The notes: generated by a model from the sequence alone, not told the origin. A stretch of DNA of 64,000 bases from Apostichopus japonicus (GCF_037975245.1 NC_092564.1:1069984-1133983), one strand, 5' to 3'. Shown: positions 13,570 through 25,180, counted from the stretch's first letter. Numbers and translations: made by a program.

Positions 13570-14330
13570 GCACGAATTATTGTGTTACAAATCTTCCCTC
13601 GCTAAATCTCGTAGGTTATCACACTAATGTCGTGATCACAGAAAGACATCCTTTCCCATTTCCTCTTTCATGCCCCCAATATTCACACAACCCCCTCCCA
13701 CTCCGCCAACTAATTTTAAAAACTAAAATTAGTCAAAGTTTTACAATTAGCCCCCTTCATAAAGCAATATCCGAACCCACCACTCCTATACAAAGCAATA
13801 CATGCATTGGACCTCCATAATTTTTTTGGATTTAAACTGCACCTAATATGTACACCAAAATACATTGAGGGCTGTTGCGCTATTTTATTTCATTTATTTT
13901 TATTTTTGTTTTATCACAACATAAGTATGACATATGACATAGAAGGAGATATGAAACAAAACTTGTGAAAGGAAGTGCAGTAGTGCACTATGGTTTGCTA
14001 TGGCAAACTAATGACCTTGACTACAAACGAAACACAAAACAGAATAAAGAGATTCAACAAAATATGAGAAAGTGTGCTGGTAATAAAGTGGATATAGCGC
14101 CTACCCCACCAGCATGAATCCAATCAAATATTTTGTGTATCAAGCGTGCTGCACTGATACGTTTTATTTGCACTTTATCATCCGTTGGTAATATCTAACC
14201 GTGTCGCATACCTTACATATTGTACAAGCATATATAATGACCTAAACCTGTATGGTATATTGTAGGAGTAGGAACACTTAAGTCACGTATATAATGCATA
14301 GGGTAGGAGGAGAAATTTATGTTACCTGTT
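13570..14330. other. Intergenic, no supported gene
   Basis: AT-rich sequence with short C-rich runs. Nothing beyond small spurious open frames was found. Confidence 0.4.
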
Positions 14331-14332
14331 CC

Positions 14333-14655
14333 CAGGCGCGTAGCCAGGAATTTGCCAAGGGAGGGGCGAAACTGTAGACTCGGAATTGCAAACTATCAGA
14401 GCCGTCTCTATATACGGCTCTGCAAACTATCTAAGCGTAGCGCCACCAAATTGGCCCGAAGCGTACAAGAAAATTTTGGCTGAAAATGCCTCCCAGATCG
14501 CAGGAAATGGCACTTCCCAGGCCTTGTTAGTTGCATCTTAGTATTTTTCTTTTGAAAATACTAGCGATATCATAAAAACATTAAAAAAAAATTAAAAAAT
14601 TTGCTCAAGGGGGGCGGCTGCCCCCTTCGCACCCCCCCCCCCTGGCTACGCGTTG
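14333..14655. mobile_element. hAT-like non-autonomous element, degenerate
   Basis: The left end CAGGCGCGTAGCCAGG is mirrored at the right by CCTGGCTACGCG (about 14641-14652), with a G-run after the left end and a C-run before the right end. The core (about 14426-14481) contains the ctatctaagcg...gcgtacaagaaaatttt module seen in other hAT-like elements of this window. I find no matching target duplication, so the right terminus has probably decayed. Confidence 0.75.
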
Positions 14656-15012
14656 ATAAAAGCAGAAAATTGGCAAGGCTTGCTCATTATATGTATATGG
14701 GATTTGCGAAGTACCTCCCTTTATATTATATTCCGTTTATCACTAAAAAACCGGGAATCTCGGTCGATTAACCTGGTTTATCGTTTAATAAACACGGTTC
14801 ATAGTGAGCAATATTTATATTGCTTGTCATATACGTATAGAAATAAACCCTCGGGTTTTGCAGTGACCTCATAGTAGAGACTAATATTCTTACAGCCTCT
14901 GATGAAATAACTGTATAGTCAAAACTACCTTTCCTCGAATTACCAAGAATTTTCTAACTATTTTTTCCAAACTACTGTGTTGGTGGCCATGTTTTTAATT
15001 TAAAAAACGAGG

Positions 15013-15400
15013 GCGCTTCAAAACTGACGTCAGCGAGCCACATCGTTAGTTAATTCCCCTCTCTGCATATGAATTGTACACCTGCTGTCAGAGATTGTTC
15101 GGAAGTTGATACAAAGTTTCTGAGTGTCAAGCATTTGGTTGTGTAAACAGGAGAGGGGAGGAAGGAGCAGGGTAGGGAAAAGGATATTATGTTATTCCTG
15201 ACGGGAAATGGTTTTCCAGAGAAAGAGAACGTACAAATTTAGGCACAAGAGCACCAGGCTTGCCCCTCTGTCGCAGAACTGGTACTAGTGTCTTCGTAGC
15301 AGTACTAGCAGCAGAGTAACTGCCACTGTCGGAAAGAAAGTCGAATTGCGTGTACTTCCAAACGGTCATGTTGAGTGAGATTCACTTGTTCCGCCGGCTC
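15013..15400. other. Unassigned stretch with a CRE-like site
   Basis: An octamer TGACGTCA occurs at about 15025-15032, matching the cyclic-AMP response element consensus. A minus-strand open frame at 15187-15369 (60 codons) follows, but I recognise no domain. Could be a promoter-proximal region of an unseen gene; weak. Confidence 0.2.
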
Positions 15401-15639
15401 AGCACGTGCATACAAAGGTCTGTGCAATCACACAGTTCTGTAAATATAATACGGCATTGTCACTTCACGCTATAAACTGACTCTGGTACTGAAGTTTCTT
15501 AGGGAGATGAGAATTAAAGCAGGTATCTCTGATCAAAGATCCATGCCTAGCGTATAAGAGAGAATGAGATAGAGACAAAGGAAGAAGAACAACAAGAAGA
15601 AAGAGAAGGGGTTAATCGATTGTAGAGCAGATGTATAAT

Positions 15640-16231
<592 letters not shown>

Positions 16232-16710
16232 TAAGGTGACCAGACGTCCCCGATTTTCGGGGACAGTCCCCGATTACAGTTTGCTGTCCCCGATGAACAA
16301 GTGTCCCCGAAAATGTCCCCGATTCGTCAAAATGGTCAGGAATTTCGAAAATATCCCATATGATTAGTAAAATAATTTAAAAACAAAATTTTAGTCAAGT
16401 GTGCAGTCGCAGAACGGAACTAACCAGTATTTCAGGTGGGCCAGTGTAAAGTGGAATATATGCTAGATCGAACTAGCCTAGCACTCTTTCGTAAAGTAAG
16501 TAAATTTAATCTAAGACAAAGCTACATTTTTGAAAATAAAATTGATTTAAAAAGTGCTTCTAAGTATCACCATTTTACATCTAAGCACATTAGGCACTTG
16601 AAAATTTTCCAAAGGGGAGGGGGACACCCCCTCCCCTTAATTAACCCCTCCCCCATATCAGTCCCGCAATAATTGGCCCTGCTTCCAGTCAGGCAAATAT
16701 GGTCACCTTA
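16232..16710. mobile_element. hAT-type non-autonomous DNA transposon with perfect 8-bp TSD
   Basis: The 11-bp terminal inverted repeats TAAGGTGACCA and TGGTCACCTTA bound a 479-bp element. The 8 bases tcgtaacc occur immediately outside both ends (16224-16231 and 16711-16718), the target-site duplication expected of hAT transposases. The interior has several tgtccccgat words near the left end and a G-rich/C-rich snap-back near 16610-16655. A 78-codon frame inside has no transposase motif, so the element is non-autonomous. It interrupts the catcatcgt repeat region. Confidence 0.9.
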
Positions 16711-16890
16711 TCGTAACCCCTAACATCATCATCGATGTTTTAGTATCATCATCGTATGTTATAACATCAACATCGTATGTTTTAACATCATCATCGTATG
16801 TTTTAACATCATCATCGTATCCCTAACATCATCATCGATGTTTTAGTATCATCATCGTATGTTATAACTTCATCGTCGTTAACCTAAAGC
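16711..16890. repeat. Degenerate catcatcgt repeats, continuation
   Basis: Same diverged 20-bp units as at 15640-15905, separated from them by the hAT insertion. Confidence 0.85.
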
Positions 16891-16909
16891 TACTGTGCTC
16901 GGCACAGCT

Positions 16910-17070
16910 AGAACAAGCGAGTGTCACCCTGTCCCATCGCACTCACGCATGAGTGGTTAAGCATTGTAGTAAGTGTTTAGCCTGCATACGTCCATACCGT
17001 GGTTTGATCGGGGACTATATGGAGCAAATCCATTTGATCTGACTATACAGCACAGTGTTGTAGCTACGCC
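16910..17070. repeat. Dispersed repeat, copy 1 (pair with 18110-18265)
   Basis: Shares ordered words gtagtaagt, tagcct.catacgt, gtggtt and atccatttgatctgacta with 18140-18245. The two copies flank the SINE duplication on both sides. Confidence 0.65.
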
Positions 17071-17167
17071 GGTCGAACTTGGCCTGCACTACGTTTGCCG
17101 ACCGATACTCCAAGTAAAAAGTTCTAATACCGCCCGGCACTCGCGCTGATCGACCGGTACAAAATTC

Positions 17168-17175
17168 AGTAAATA

Positions 17176-17236
<61 letters not shown>
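17168..17236. repeat. (TA)n microsatellite
   Basis: About 65 bases of alternating TA, ending where the first copy of the SINE-containing unit begins. Confidence 0.97.
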
Positions 17237-17238
<2 letters not shown>

Positions 17239-17545
17239 TGATATATATATGTTTGATCTCTAGAGTAAGGCAAAATATGTCTTCAAAAACAGAACTAGTA
17301 TTGTTCGATACAGGTGACAAACGCCTACAGTGGAATTACGATCTTCCTTACCGGTTTCGAACCTCTGGACATACAATCAGCGTCCATAGCCTAGTGGTTA
17401 GGGTGTCCGCGTACAGAGCGGGAGGCCCGTGGTTCGAATCCCGGTGGAGGCTGAAAGTTTTTTCACTGTTCTTGATTTTCCAACTCATTACGATTTTCAT
17501 TTATATATATATATATTTATATATATATATATATATAGTATGTTT
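17237..17545 (+). mobile_element. tRNA-derived SINE unit, copy 1
   Basis: At 17380-17452 a tRNA-like body has an A-box-like stretch (tagcctagtggttaggg) and a perfect B box (ggttcgaatcc), the two internal RNA polymerase III promoter elements. It is followed by a shared tail (ctgaaagttttttcactgtt) and an AT microsatellite. A conserved upstream segment starts at gtttgatctctagag. The arrangement marks a SINE, not a functional tRNA. Confidence 0.82.
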
Positions 17546-17608
17546 ATAGTATCTCTTTCGAGATCCGGCTTTAGGATTCACAAATGATTTTCGAGTTGGT
17601 TAGCATCA

Positions 17609-17858
17609 TGTTTGATCTCTAGAGTAAGGCAAAATATGTCACCAAAAACAGAACTAGTATTGTTCGATACAGGTGACAAACGCCTACAGTGGAATTACGA
17701 CCTTCCTCACCGGTTTCGAACCTCTGGACATACAATCAGCGTCCATAGCCTAGTTGGTTAGGGTGTCCGCGTACAAAGCGGGAGGCCAGTGGTTCGAATC
17801 CCGGTGGAGGCTGAAAGTTTTTTCACTGTTTTTGATTTTCCAACTCATTACGATTTTC

Positions 17859-17913
<55 letters not shown>
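17609..17913 (+). mobile_element. tRNA-derived SINE unit, copy 2 (tandem duplicate)
   Basis: Repeats the 17237-17545 unit at an offset near 372 bases with few differences (agttgg versus agtgg in the A box, aaagcg versus agagcg). The tRNA-like body is 17739-17812, with B box ggttcgaatcc. The tail is again an AT microsatellite, here about 45 bases. Confidence 0.82.
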
Positions 17914-17914
<1 letters not shown>

Positions 17915-18109
17915 ACCCTTATATTCCCCTGGACGCGAAATTCTCAGGCAACCGCCACTCCAGAAAATTCAACAGCTACCTGCAAAATCCAAGCTACAAC
18001 CCTGCGAAAGCATACAGACTGAAATATAACGAAGTTATATATAGGCCTACCAACTATTTCTTTGTTTTATATTGATGGTTATATATCAATGCAGAATTCA
18101 ATGGGTGTG

Positions 18110-18265
18110 GATCGTGACATACTGCCAAAGCCCATACAGCAGCGGTAAACAATGTAGTAAGTACTACGTACTTAGCCTTCATACGTACGTACGGTGGTTC
18201 TTGTTTGCGGGACTAAATGGAGCATATCCATTTGATCTGACTACACTGCAGCATAGAGAGTGAAT
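18110..18265. repeat. Dispersed repeat, copy 2
   Basis: Partner of 16910-17070. Neither copy shows coding potential. Confidence 0.6.
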
Positions 18266-18900
18266 ATAAAAAACGCATATACTGGCCTACCAAATATTAT
18301 CTACCGAAGGTATATTGTCTTTGTTATTTTTCTAGGTAGAATTCCATGTGTGTGGATCGGAACAATTTGTACAAGAGTTAATTGATAGCCTATTCGAACA
18401 AAAGTATGACTTTCATAGATATATTATTAGCAGTAAGTTATATCTAACGTTAGGCAACACTTGGCATAAGCATATTAGGGTTATGATATAGTTATATATA
18501 TAGTTATATATATAGTTATATATGTATATATACATCGCTCGATAGCTCTGCAAAATCAAACATGGGCTGTTTTACAACCAATCACTAACCTAATAATTGT
18601 ACCTCGCTCGAGATCCAGCCTTTCTCAAAATGTAGCATAGTTGTTTAGATTACGCCTATTAGAGACGACTTTAGACGCTGATTTCAGGGATGATTAGTAA
18701 ATGTCTATAATGAGTTGAAAAAAGATACACTAGGGTAACCATTCACACTCTAATAAATAGCTATTACCGATCGACTATAGGCAACTGCTGTGATTACGTA
18801 ATCTATTTCTCGTAACGAAGGTATACCCATAGCTACTACCGACTGACTGGAGGCCAACGTTTCGAAGCTATGAAGGCTGGGCTAACAGATTAGCAATTAT
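18266..18900. other. Intergenic, no supported gene
   Basis: AT-rich, with a short tatatagt run at about 18490-18530. Nothing coding is seen. Confidence 0.4.
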
Positions 18901-18910
18901 GTACAAGCGG

Positions 18911-18980
18911 CCTGTTTGCTTAGAGGTACGGTTCTCGTTTTGTGTGCTCGAGGTCCCGGGTTCGATTCCCCGCCAACCCT
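18911..18980 (+). pseudogene. tRNA-like sequence, probably a tRNA-Pro-derived pseudogene or SINE head
   Basis: It contains an A-box-like tgcttagaggtacgg, an anticodon-arm-like segment and a T-arm gggttcgattcccc, then a T-run that could stop RNA polymerase III. The order and wording resemble tRNA-Pro, but the triplet at the anticodon position reads TGT. The 3' ccaaccc has no matching 5' acceptor strand, so I do not call a functional tRNA. Confidence 0.4.
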
Positions 18981-19224
18981 TTTTGTCCTTTTCTTGTTTT
19001 CTGCGTAGAAAATATTTCGATTTGCATTTGAATCTGTTGCATTCTAAATACTAAATTCTTTACATGTTTTCACTGTCAATAGTATAACTATTACGCATCG
19101 TCTATAGGCAATTGCAGTGATTAAGTGATCTATTTCTTGTGTCGATTACGTGTAGATGATGTCTCGAAGCTTCGTGTTAAGCAATAAATGACCCCGTCAC
19201 GTAGCAAGTTTATTCCTTCAAGCC

Positions 19225-19473
19225 CAAGCAAAACATTTTGTAGAAAATTGTTCAATTAATCAGTTGGAATGAAGTGAACAATTGAACATTTTTCAGAAAA
19301 AATGTTGAATAGGCGAGATACGATAAGACATTTTGCAGAAAATTGTTCAATTGCTCAGTTGGAATGAAGCCAACAATTGAACATTTTGCAGAAAAATGTT
19401 GAATTGCCCAGTTAAAGCAACTGATCAATCCAACATTTTTCTGATTTTGGATAAGATATTATCTTGTTATCTA
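19225..19473. repeat. Satellite-like repeat with internal inverted repeats, left part
   Basis: Repeated words cattttgcagaaaattgttcaatt, its complement-like partner, and cagttggaatgaag recur every 65-80 bases. The same repeat continues at 21198-21360 after the hAT insertion. Confidence 0.8.
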
Positions 19474-21189
19474 CAGTGGCGTTACCAGACTTTTCAGTCT
19501 GGGGGGCACAGGGGGGGCACCAGCATTTGATGGGGGGCACTTAGGTGGATACGGATCACCGTCCTGGAGGGGTCTAAGGGGAGGGGGTTCCCTTCCAGGC
19601 GCGGCGGAACGGGAAAATTATTGGGGGGGGGGCTAATGTGTACTATCTAAGCGGAGCGCCACCATCGGTTGGCGCGGAGCGTACAAGAAAATTTTGGGTT
19701 TTTCAAACCCCCAGATGGCCGGAAACGGCACTTCCCGAGTGTTTTATGCTGCGAATACCTAGCCCTAAAATATGGGTCTCAAGCCTGCAATTTCTCAGAT
19801 TGCACGTAAAAGTCTGTAAAAACATTGTAATTTGTATATTCGATGGTGTTTTAAGAGAGTAGCGCTATTACTCGTAGTGTACTCGCAAAGACGTTTTTGA
19901 GTGTAGTAAGGGGATGTTGGAGAACTGGCTGAAATGAAGCAAGCCATTGGCCTAAGACGAAGTTGTGTTGCGCTTACCGGTACTCACACTCACTGTTTCC
20001 ACTTTTCACGGGGCGTGAAGACGCGGTTGGGGTGATAATGTGGTCTATAGCCAGGGGACGTGCCCCCAGCATTTACTAAAATTATCACACCTATATAGTA
20101 TACATGTGCATCGGACAGATCGACAAGTATGCATTGAAAAATGGGCAGATGCACGTTTCGGAGCCTTGGTAAATATTGAGGGGCTTATCATGCATTTGCC
20201 CCCTCAACTTTTTCATTGAGGGGGGGGGGGGGAGGGCTGATCCCCCAAGCCCCCCGGTTCCGCCGCCACTGCCCCCTCCCCCTTTGGAAAATTTACGCAT
20301 ACGGAGGATGGGCTGGATGCAAAATGCTGCCACATTTGATGCTAAATTCGATCTGAAGATATCTCCAGAAATTGCTATTTTTGAGGTAATGATTTTAACA
20401 AGGCACAGAATTTTGCAGAGGATATGAACGACATGCTGTCGATATTATGCCTAACCCTATCAATAGAACCTACATTTGTTGAATTAATGTGTGCATGACC
20501 CCCGACTCCTTTCTTGTCCTCGTTTTCGCCCATTATCTATTAAGATGTAACAGGTTCCAGCATCGTTATTGGCTCCTATCAGGGATCTCACCATGCCATC
20601 CAAAGTTTGATCACACATCGAGTATGGCTCAGAATGCAGGTGTGAACATTCGCCATTTGTTCCTACAAGCATCTGACCTCAAATGACCTCTGCAGCCCCT
20701 ACACAACAGGGTTAATATATGGGTCCACAAATATAGGCAAGTATGGTGCCTGCGGACCCTCACATTCTCACATTTCGTCAGCTCCTAACCTGTCAACCTC
20801 AGACCAAGGCAACATATTGCAGTACCCTCCCTTCTCACAGTTATGTAGCTCGCGAAGCGGACGTGTATATCCGCTGGTATGGCGTGAGCACTGACACATT
20901 CAATGTAAATATCGACACCTGTTGTGATGGCGCGGGTTACGACGTCGATACCCGACGTTCAAGGAAAAACTTTTTCATATTTTCGCAGCTCATTTGAAGA
21001 AAATACGAATTTCTGTGCTTCTTTGTCCTTAAGAAAAACCAACTCAGATGATGGGAGTTGAATATAACAAAATAAATATATATTTTTTTACCAACCCAAA
21101 TCTCAGATGGGGGGCACTCGGGGGGCACTAGGTTTTCCAGGGGGGCACGTGCCCCCCCCCCTGCCCCCCCCCCCTTGGCGACGCCACTG
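19474..21189. mobile_element. Composite hAT-type element with perfect 8-bp TSD
   Basis: The left end CAGTGGCGT and right end ACGCCACTG are inverted repeats. The 8 bases gttatcta lie immediately outside both ends (19466-19473 and 21190-21197). Total 1716 bp, with G-rich then C-rich stretches inside the two ends. No transposase frame is visible. Another element (19596-20271) is nested inside near the left end. The interior at 20290-21000 is unassigned. An unoccupied version of the target survives in the repeat immediately downstream. Confidence 0.9.
19596..20271. mobile_element. Nested hAT-like element, family A
   Basis: Ends CAGGCGCGGCGGAACGG and CCGGTTCCGCCGCCACTG match those of the element at 30278-31365, and the interiors are near-identical apart from an insertion in the 30-kb copy. 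Immediate flanks ttcccttc and ccccctcc agree only partly, so the duplication here is decayed or unclear. It carries the shared ctatctaagcggagcgcc core at 19642. Confidence 0.83.
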
Positions 21190-21197
21190 GTTATCTA

Positions 21198-21360
21198 AAC
21201 AATTTACTGAAAAATGTCTTATCGTATAAGTTGTCAATTAGACATTTTGCAGAAAATTGTTCAATTGCCCAGTTAAAGCAACTGGTCAATCCAACATTTT
21301 TCTGATTTTGGATAAGATATTATCTTGTTATCTAAACAATTTACTGAAAAATGTCAACTT
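21198..21360. repeat. Satellite-like repeat, right part with intact target copy
   Basis: Continues the repeat of 19225-19473. The segment attatcttgttatctaaac at about 21320 is the uninterrupted equivalent of the site occupied by the 19474-21189 element. Confidence 0.8.
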
Positions 21361-22680
21361 ATGTGGAAAAGCTTTTCTTATGTTGCGAGTGGGGCAAGAC
21401 AGAACTATTCACCTGTGAAGAATCCACCCAAACAGGTTCCGCCTAATATCAAGAAGGAAGCATTCTTGCAGACTCAGAAACTGGTAACTCCATAGACAAT
21501 ATGGCACATATGTAGATAACAGAAGAAATCTTAACAGACCTAAATTCACCTCTCACTTTGAGGATGGTATACGTCATATTGAGCCAGTTTTACTCCGTCT
21601 GTTTGTTCTTAAAAGTGCCAGAAGCAACAATAACCATATGTATGTAATAATGTATGTAAGCAAGTTTTTGCTATGTGGCTTGTAAATAGAAGAGCATAGC
21701 AATTTAACACCAATGTAGACCTTCATATAGCAGCATAGAAAATTTGAGTATTTAGAGTGTAAGGCTATGGCGTATCTTATTTTGCCATAGAAGCCTGGCA
21801 TATGTAGCCATGTGATAAATGTACATTGAAATGTTGACAAGTTACCTCTGTTTTGGTGAAGCAATAATTCCCAAAAGCAATTAAAGATGTGAATTGTTTT
21901 CACTTATCACTGAAATTAAGCCACATTCTGATCTGCTTCAATGGGATTTTATTTCGCATAACTAATTCAATTAGTTTGCATGTCTCCTTTAAATATCTGC
22001 TCTTGACCATAGTAGGCCGTGTGTGTAAGAAGAATGCACTCATATTGTAGACGTTTTGTTTCTTATTTCTAAAAACTTGTTCAGACCAAAAGTGCAGGCC
22101 AGGTCTCCTGCACATGGTCATGGAATTTCCTTATTTTGTCATTTAATTTTCAAGAAAGTGAGAAGGCTGCGTGGAATGTTAAAGGATGTCACGTAGATGG
22201 TTTAACAAAATTAACGTCATATGGGTATGTTGGGATTTCTCATTTCAATATTTTAGTAGCACTTTCTCCACTGTTGAACAATTTCTGCACTAAGCTTTCC
22301 AATTGAATTGTTTTTTAACACTTTCCAAGGCCAAGTGGGTATCACCCAGAGTAGTAATACCAGATCTCTCGCAACTGTTAACTTCGGTACTTTCATAACA
22401 AACTGTGTAATCCGTCTAATGAACTCCAACCTATACCTTCATACTATATAGGTATTGAAAGAACGGACGAATTAATATTGTAACGTAAATTCACTCTGTA
22501 TTGCCTACGTTTGAAGTTTTGTTGCTGGTGGCTTTCCTTGCAAGCAACTCGAATGCATAAATATTTTATATCTTTTCTCAGATTCGGCGGACGTCCAAAA
22601 TAGATTAAAATAGACAAAATAGATAGAAATCACGTGGACTTAGTCTAGCTGTTTGCTATTATTTAACGCTCGCGTGATTC
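21361..22680. other. Intergenic, no supported gene
   Basis: Minus-strand open frames at 21574-21903 and 21900-22121 lack motifs and splice support. Otherwise AT-rich with no repeats recognised. Confidence 0.4.
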
Positions 22681-22691
22681 GCGAGGTACAA

Positions 22692-22842
22692 CCAATCAAA
22701 TCATTTGTTCTACAACACAACCAACCCCGTTATATTTACCTATGTATAACGTAAGAGCTAATACGTGTAGATCTGAAGGAGTCAACTTAAATATTGCATT
22801 GTAACAGAGAGTCTCCGTAAGATCACCATCGGCGCATTTTCG
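22692..22842 (+). promoter_or_regulatory. Possible promoter and non-coding first exon of the second NAT gene
   Basis: CCAAT at 22692-22696 is followed about 150 bases later by a strong donor-like junction tttcg|gtaagt near 22842. The NAT copy 2 coding exon opens after an acceptor at about 25902 (tacatacag). A 5' UTR exon ending here would give an intron of about 3 kb. Inference from motifs only. Confidence 0.25.
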
Positions 22843-23284
22843 GTAAGTCCTTTGAAAATCATATTTAAATCATTGTGAAACGTTTTTAACGTGACTATCG
22901 TAATGTTTATCTAAGTTTAAGAGTACTAATTAGACATGACATAAATAAGCCCGTGGTTATTATTGGTGTGACAGCCACTTTCCCCTTTCCTTAGCATTTC
23001 ATTATGATATGAGAAATAATTTACAAGATAATTAAACGAATGTTTGGACATGTTTGAATCTTTGTGACGAATTTACGTCAATCAAAGATTTAACGTAAGG
23101 GATCCGAGGACTAGGCTGACGTAACTGTACACAGCCTATGTATAGCATTGTTTTCTTTGTGTAACTTTTCCTAGAAATAAGTCTGAAGATTGGGGAAAGT
23201 GCGTTCTCTTTAGTAGAGGATTAATCCTTATAAAGTAGCCTGAGTGATTGTATTCCAAAAGTTAGACTCGTTAGATACTGTAGT

Positions 23285-23955
23285 GTCATTGGCGCAGTGC
23301 GTTCGTTTCGCGTTATTGACGCAGTCCGTTCGTTTTGCGGTACTGACGTAGTGTGTTCGTTGTGCGTACTGACGCACTGTGTTCATTTCATTTTATCGAA
23401 GTAGTGCGTTCGTTTCGCGTTATTGAGGTAGTGCATTCGTTTCGCGTTATTGATGCAGTGCGTTCGTTTTGGGGTACTGACGGAGTGCGTTTGTTTCGTG
23501 TTATTGACGCAGTCCGTTCGTTTTGCGGTACTGACGTAGTGTGTTCGTTGTGCGTACTGACGCACTGTGTTCATTTCGTTTTATCGAAGTAGTGCGTTCG
23601 TTTCGCGTTATTGACGTAGTGCGTTCGTTTCGCGTTATTGACGCAGTGCGTTCGTTTTGCGGTACTGATGCAGTGCGTTCGTTTTGCGGTACTGACGCAG
23701 TGCGTTCGTTTTGTTTACTGACGCAGTGTGTTCATTTCGCTTTATCGACATAGTGCGTTCGATTCGCTTTATTGACGCGTTCGTTTCGCGTTATTTACGC
23801 AGTGCGCTCATTTTGTGTTATTGAAACATTGTGTTCGTTTCGCTCTATCGACGCGTTCATTTCGCTTTATTGACGCAGTGCGTTCGTTTGCGTTATTGAC
23901 ACAGTGCGTTTTTTTCGTTGTTGACGCAGTGCGTTCATATTGTATCTTTTGTTGA
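23285..23955. repeat. 27-bp minisatellite with higher-order structure
   Basis: Units of the form gcagtgcgttcgtttcgcg plus ttattgac recur about every 27 bases, roughly 24 times, with ordered variants (gcggtactga, gtgtgttcgttgtgc). A run of about seven units is itself repeated at an offset of 188 bases (23321 and 23509 begin the same variant series). Because 27 is divisible by three the array stays open on both strands (9-residue periodic peptides), but there is no start context, splice or homology support for translation. Confidence 0.93.
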
Positions 23956-23997
23956 GTGCGTCCAAGTTGCATCAATTATTGTACTGAACTAGTAATG

Positions 23998-24290
23998 TTG
24001 AAGTCTTGCTACATGATTGAGATTTTTCGGTCATGTAGCAAGACTTCAAGAGGACGCTCCAGCAAAGGTTCCTTTAAGAGAAGCACTGAGACATACTGCT
24101 AAACCAGTTGGAAGGCCCGTGACTACATTGCTTGGAAAAATAAAATCGCAATTCAAGGACATTAATATTATTAACAATTTCGAAGAAGCAATAAACCTTG
24201 GGCAAGATCGTGATACGTGGCGGAGGTTAATCACTGAGCATGTCGGATAGACGAGACTCATCTTACTACTACTACTACTACTAGTAATGT
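23998..24290 (+). mobile_element. LINE ORF2 3'-terminal fragment with inverted 5' junction
   Basis: The frame 24017..24250 reads FFGHVARLQEDAPAKVPL, GRPVTTLLGKIK, RDTWRRLITEHVG, the usual C-terminal tail of many non-LTR retrotransposon ORF2 proteins (FGHVxRM...GRPxxxW...DRxxWR). It ends with a (TAC)n tail at 24265-24285. The first bases are mirrored: ttgaagtcttgctacatga at 23998-24016 and its reverse complement at 24032-24050. A second, very short copy of the same 3' tail is at 37471-37530. Confidence 0.75.
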
Positions 24291-25180
24291 TAGGTCAAGA
24301 CTGAATACATACAATCAGCTAACATTTAATGTACCAGTATGTTTCTATTGCATAGTCCGTCACTACGTTTGTTGATTCTGTACTTTGATTGTATTAAAAT
24401 TTGTTGGAAGAAATCACTAAAGATAAGATTGAGAATCATAGGTGAGAATCATAGGTTGAGAATCAAGAGGATTATACTGGGTCGGTGGATGTATCATTCT
24501 TATAGTTGTTGAAAGTATGCACAAAACCTTGACATTTATAGCATGGATTAATGATGGGGTTTCTTTACATGGTTCAATTTTATGTTTTGAGAGTCCTATA
24601 GGGTTGGCTATGTTTGATGACGTCATCTCTCTCTTCTGCAACAGAGAAGCTGACTGTTACCTTCCATGTTTCTTTTCCACCTTACTTAGTAGTCTTTGGA
24701 CATAATTTGACTAGTAACCCTGGTCAGTTAGTTCTACTTTAATCCACTATCACTAAAACTGGGATTGATACGACAGACAACAGCAGAGTAGTAGTTTGGA
24801 AGCAACTGTTTTGGCAGTTTTGGAGATGGTTTGCCTAGTTTTAGTATCTTGAGGCCAATGTTTCATTAGTGAGTTGGTTGATTCTGGATTTCCTGGAGTA
24901 ATTTCTACATTGGAATTCTGATTGAGGCAATTGGGGTGTTAGGTTGGCTCTCTTCATGAGTTTGGCCAAGGCGATAGGGTTTTGAATAATTTCAACTGGG
25001 ATTCCAGAGACTATAAGACCTTTTCTCCTGGTTCGATTTTAGGTTTCTGCTTGGGATGAGAATTATCATAATCATTAGTCCGGAATCGTTTCCTAGTAAC
25101 AATTTACGTATTGGTTAAGTCATGGCCAGAGAAGGAGGCAGGTAAATAGAAGTTAGCCATTTTCTTAGTGAAGCTCCGTG
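24291..25180. other. Intergenic or NAT intron, no supported gene
   Basis: Contains short tandem words gagaatcatagg near 24430. Open frames here are short and featureless. Confidence 0.4.

Noticed and set aside
16436-16672. 78-codon frame inside the hAT element
   Set aside because: No transposase motifs and it crosses the G-rich/C-rich snap-back.
18911-18980. Functional tRNA gene
   Set aside because: B box is good, but the acceptor strands do not pair and the anticodon arm is altered; kept only as a tRNA-like pseudogene.
23353-23753. Open frames with a repeating VRSFCGTDA-like peptide
   Set aside because: The 27-bp minisatellite keeps frames open on both strands by its length; there is no other sign of coding.
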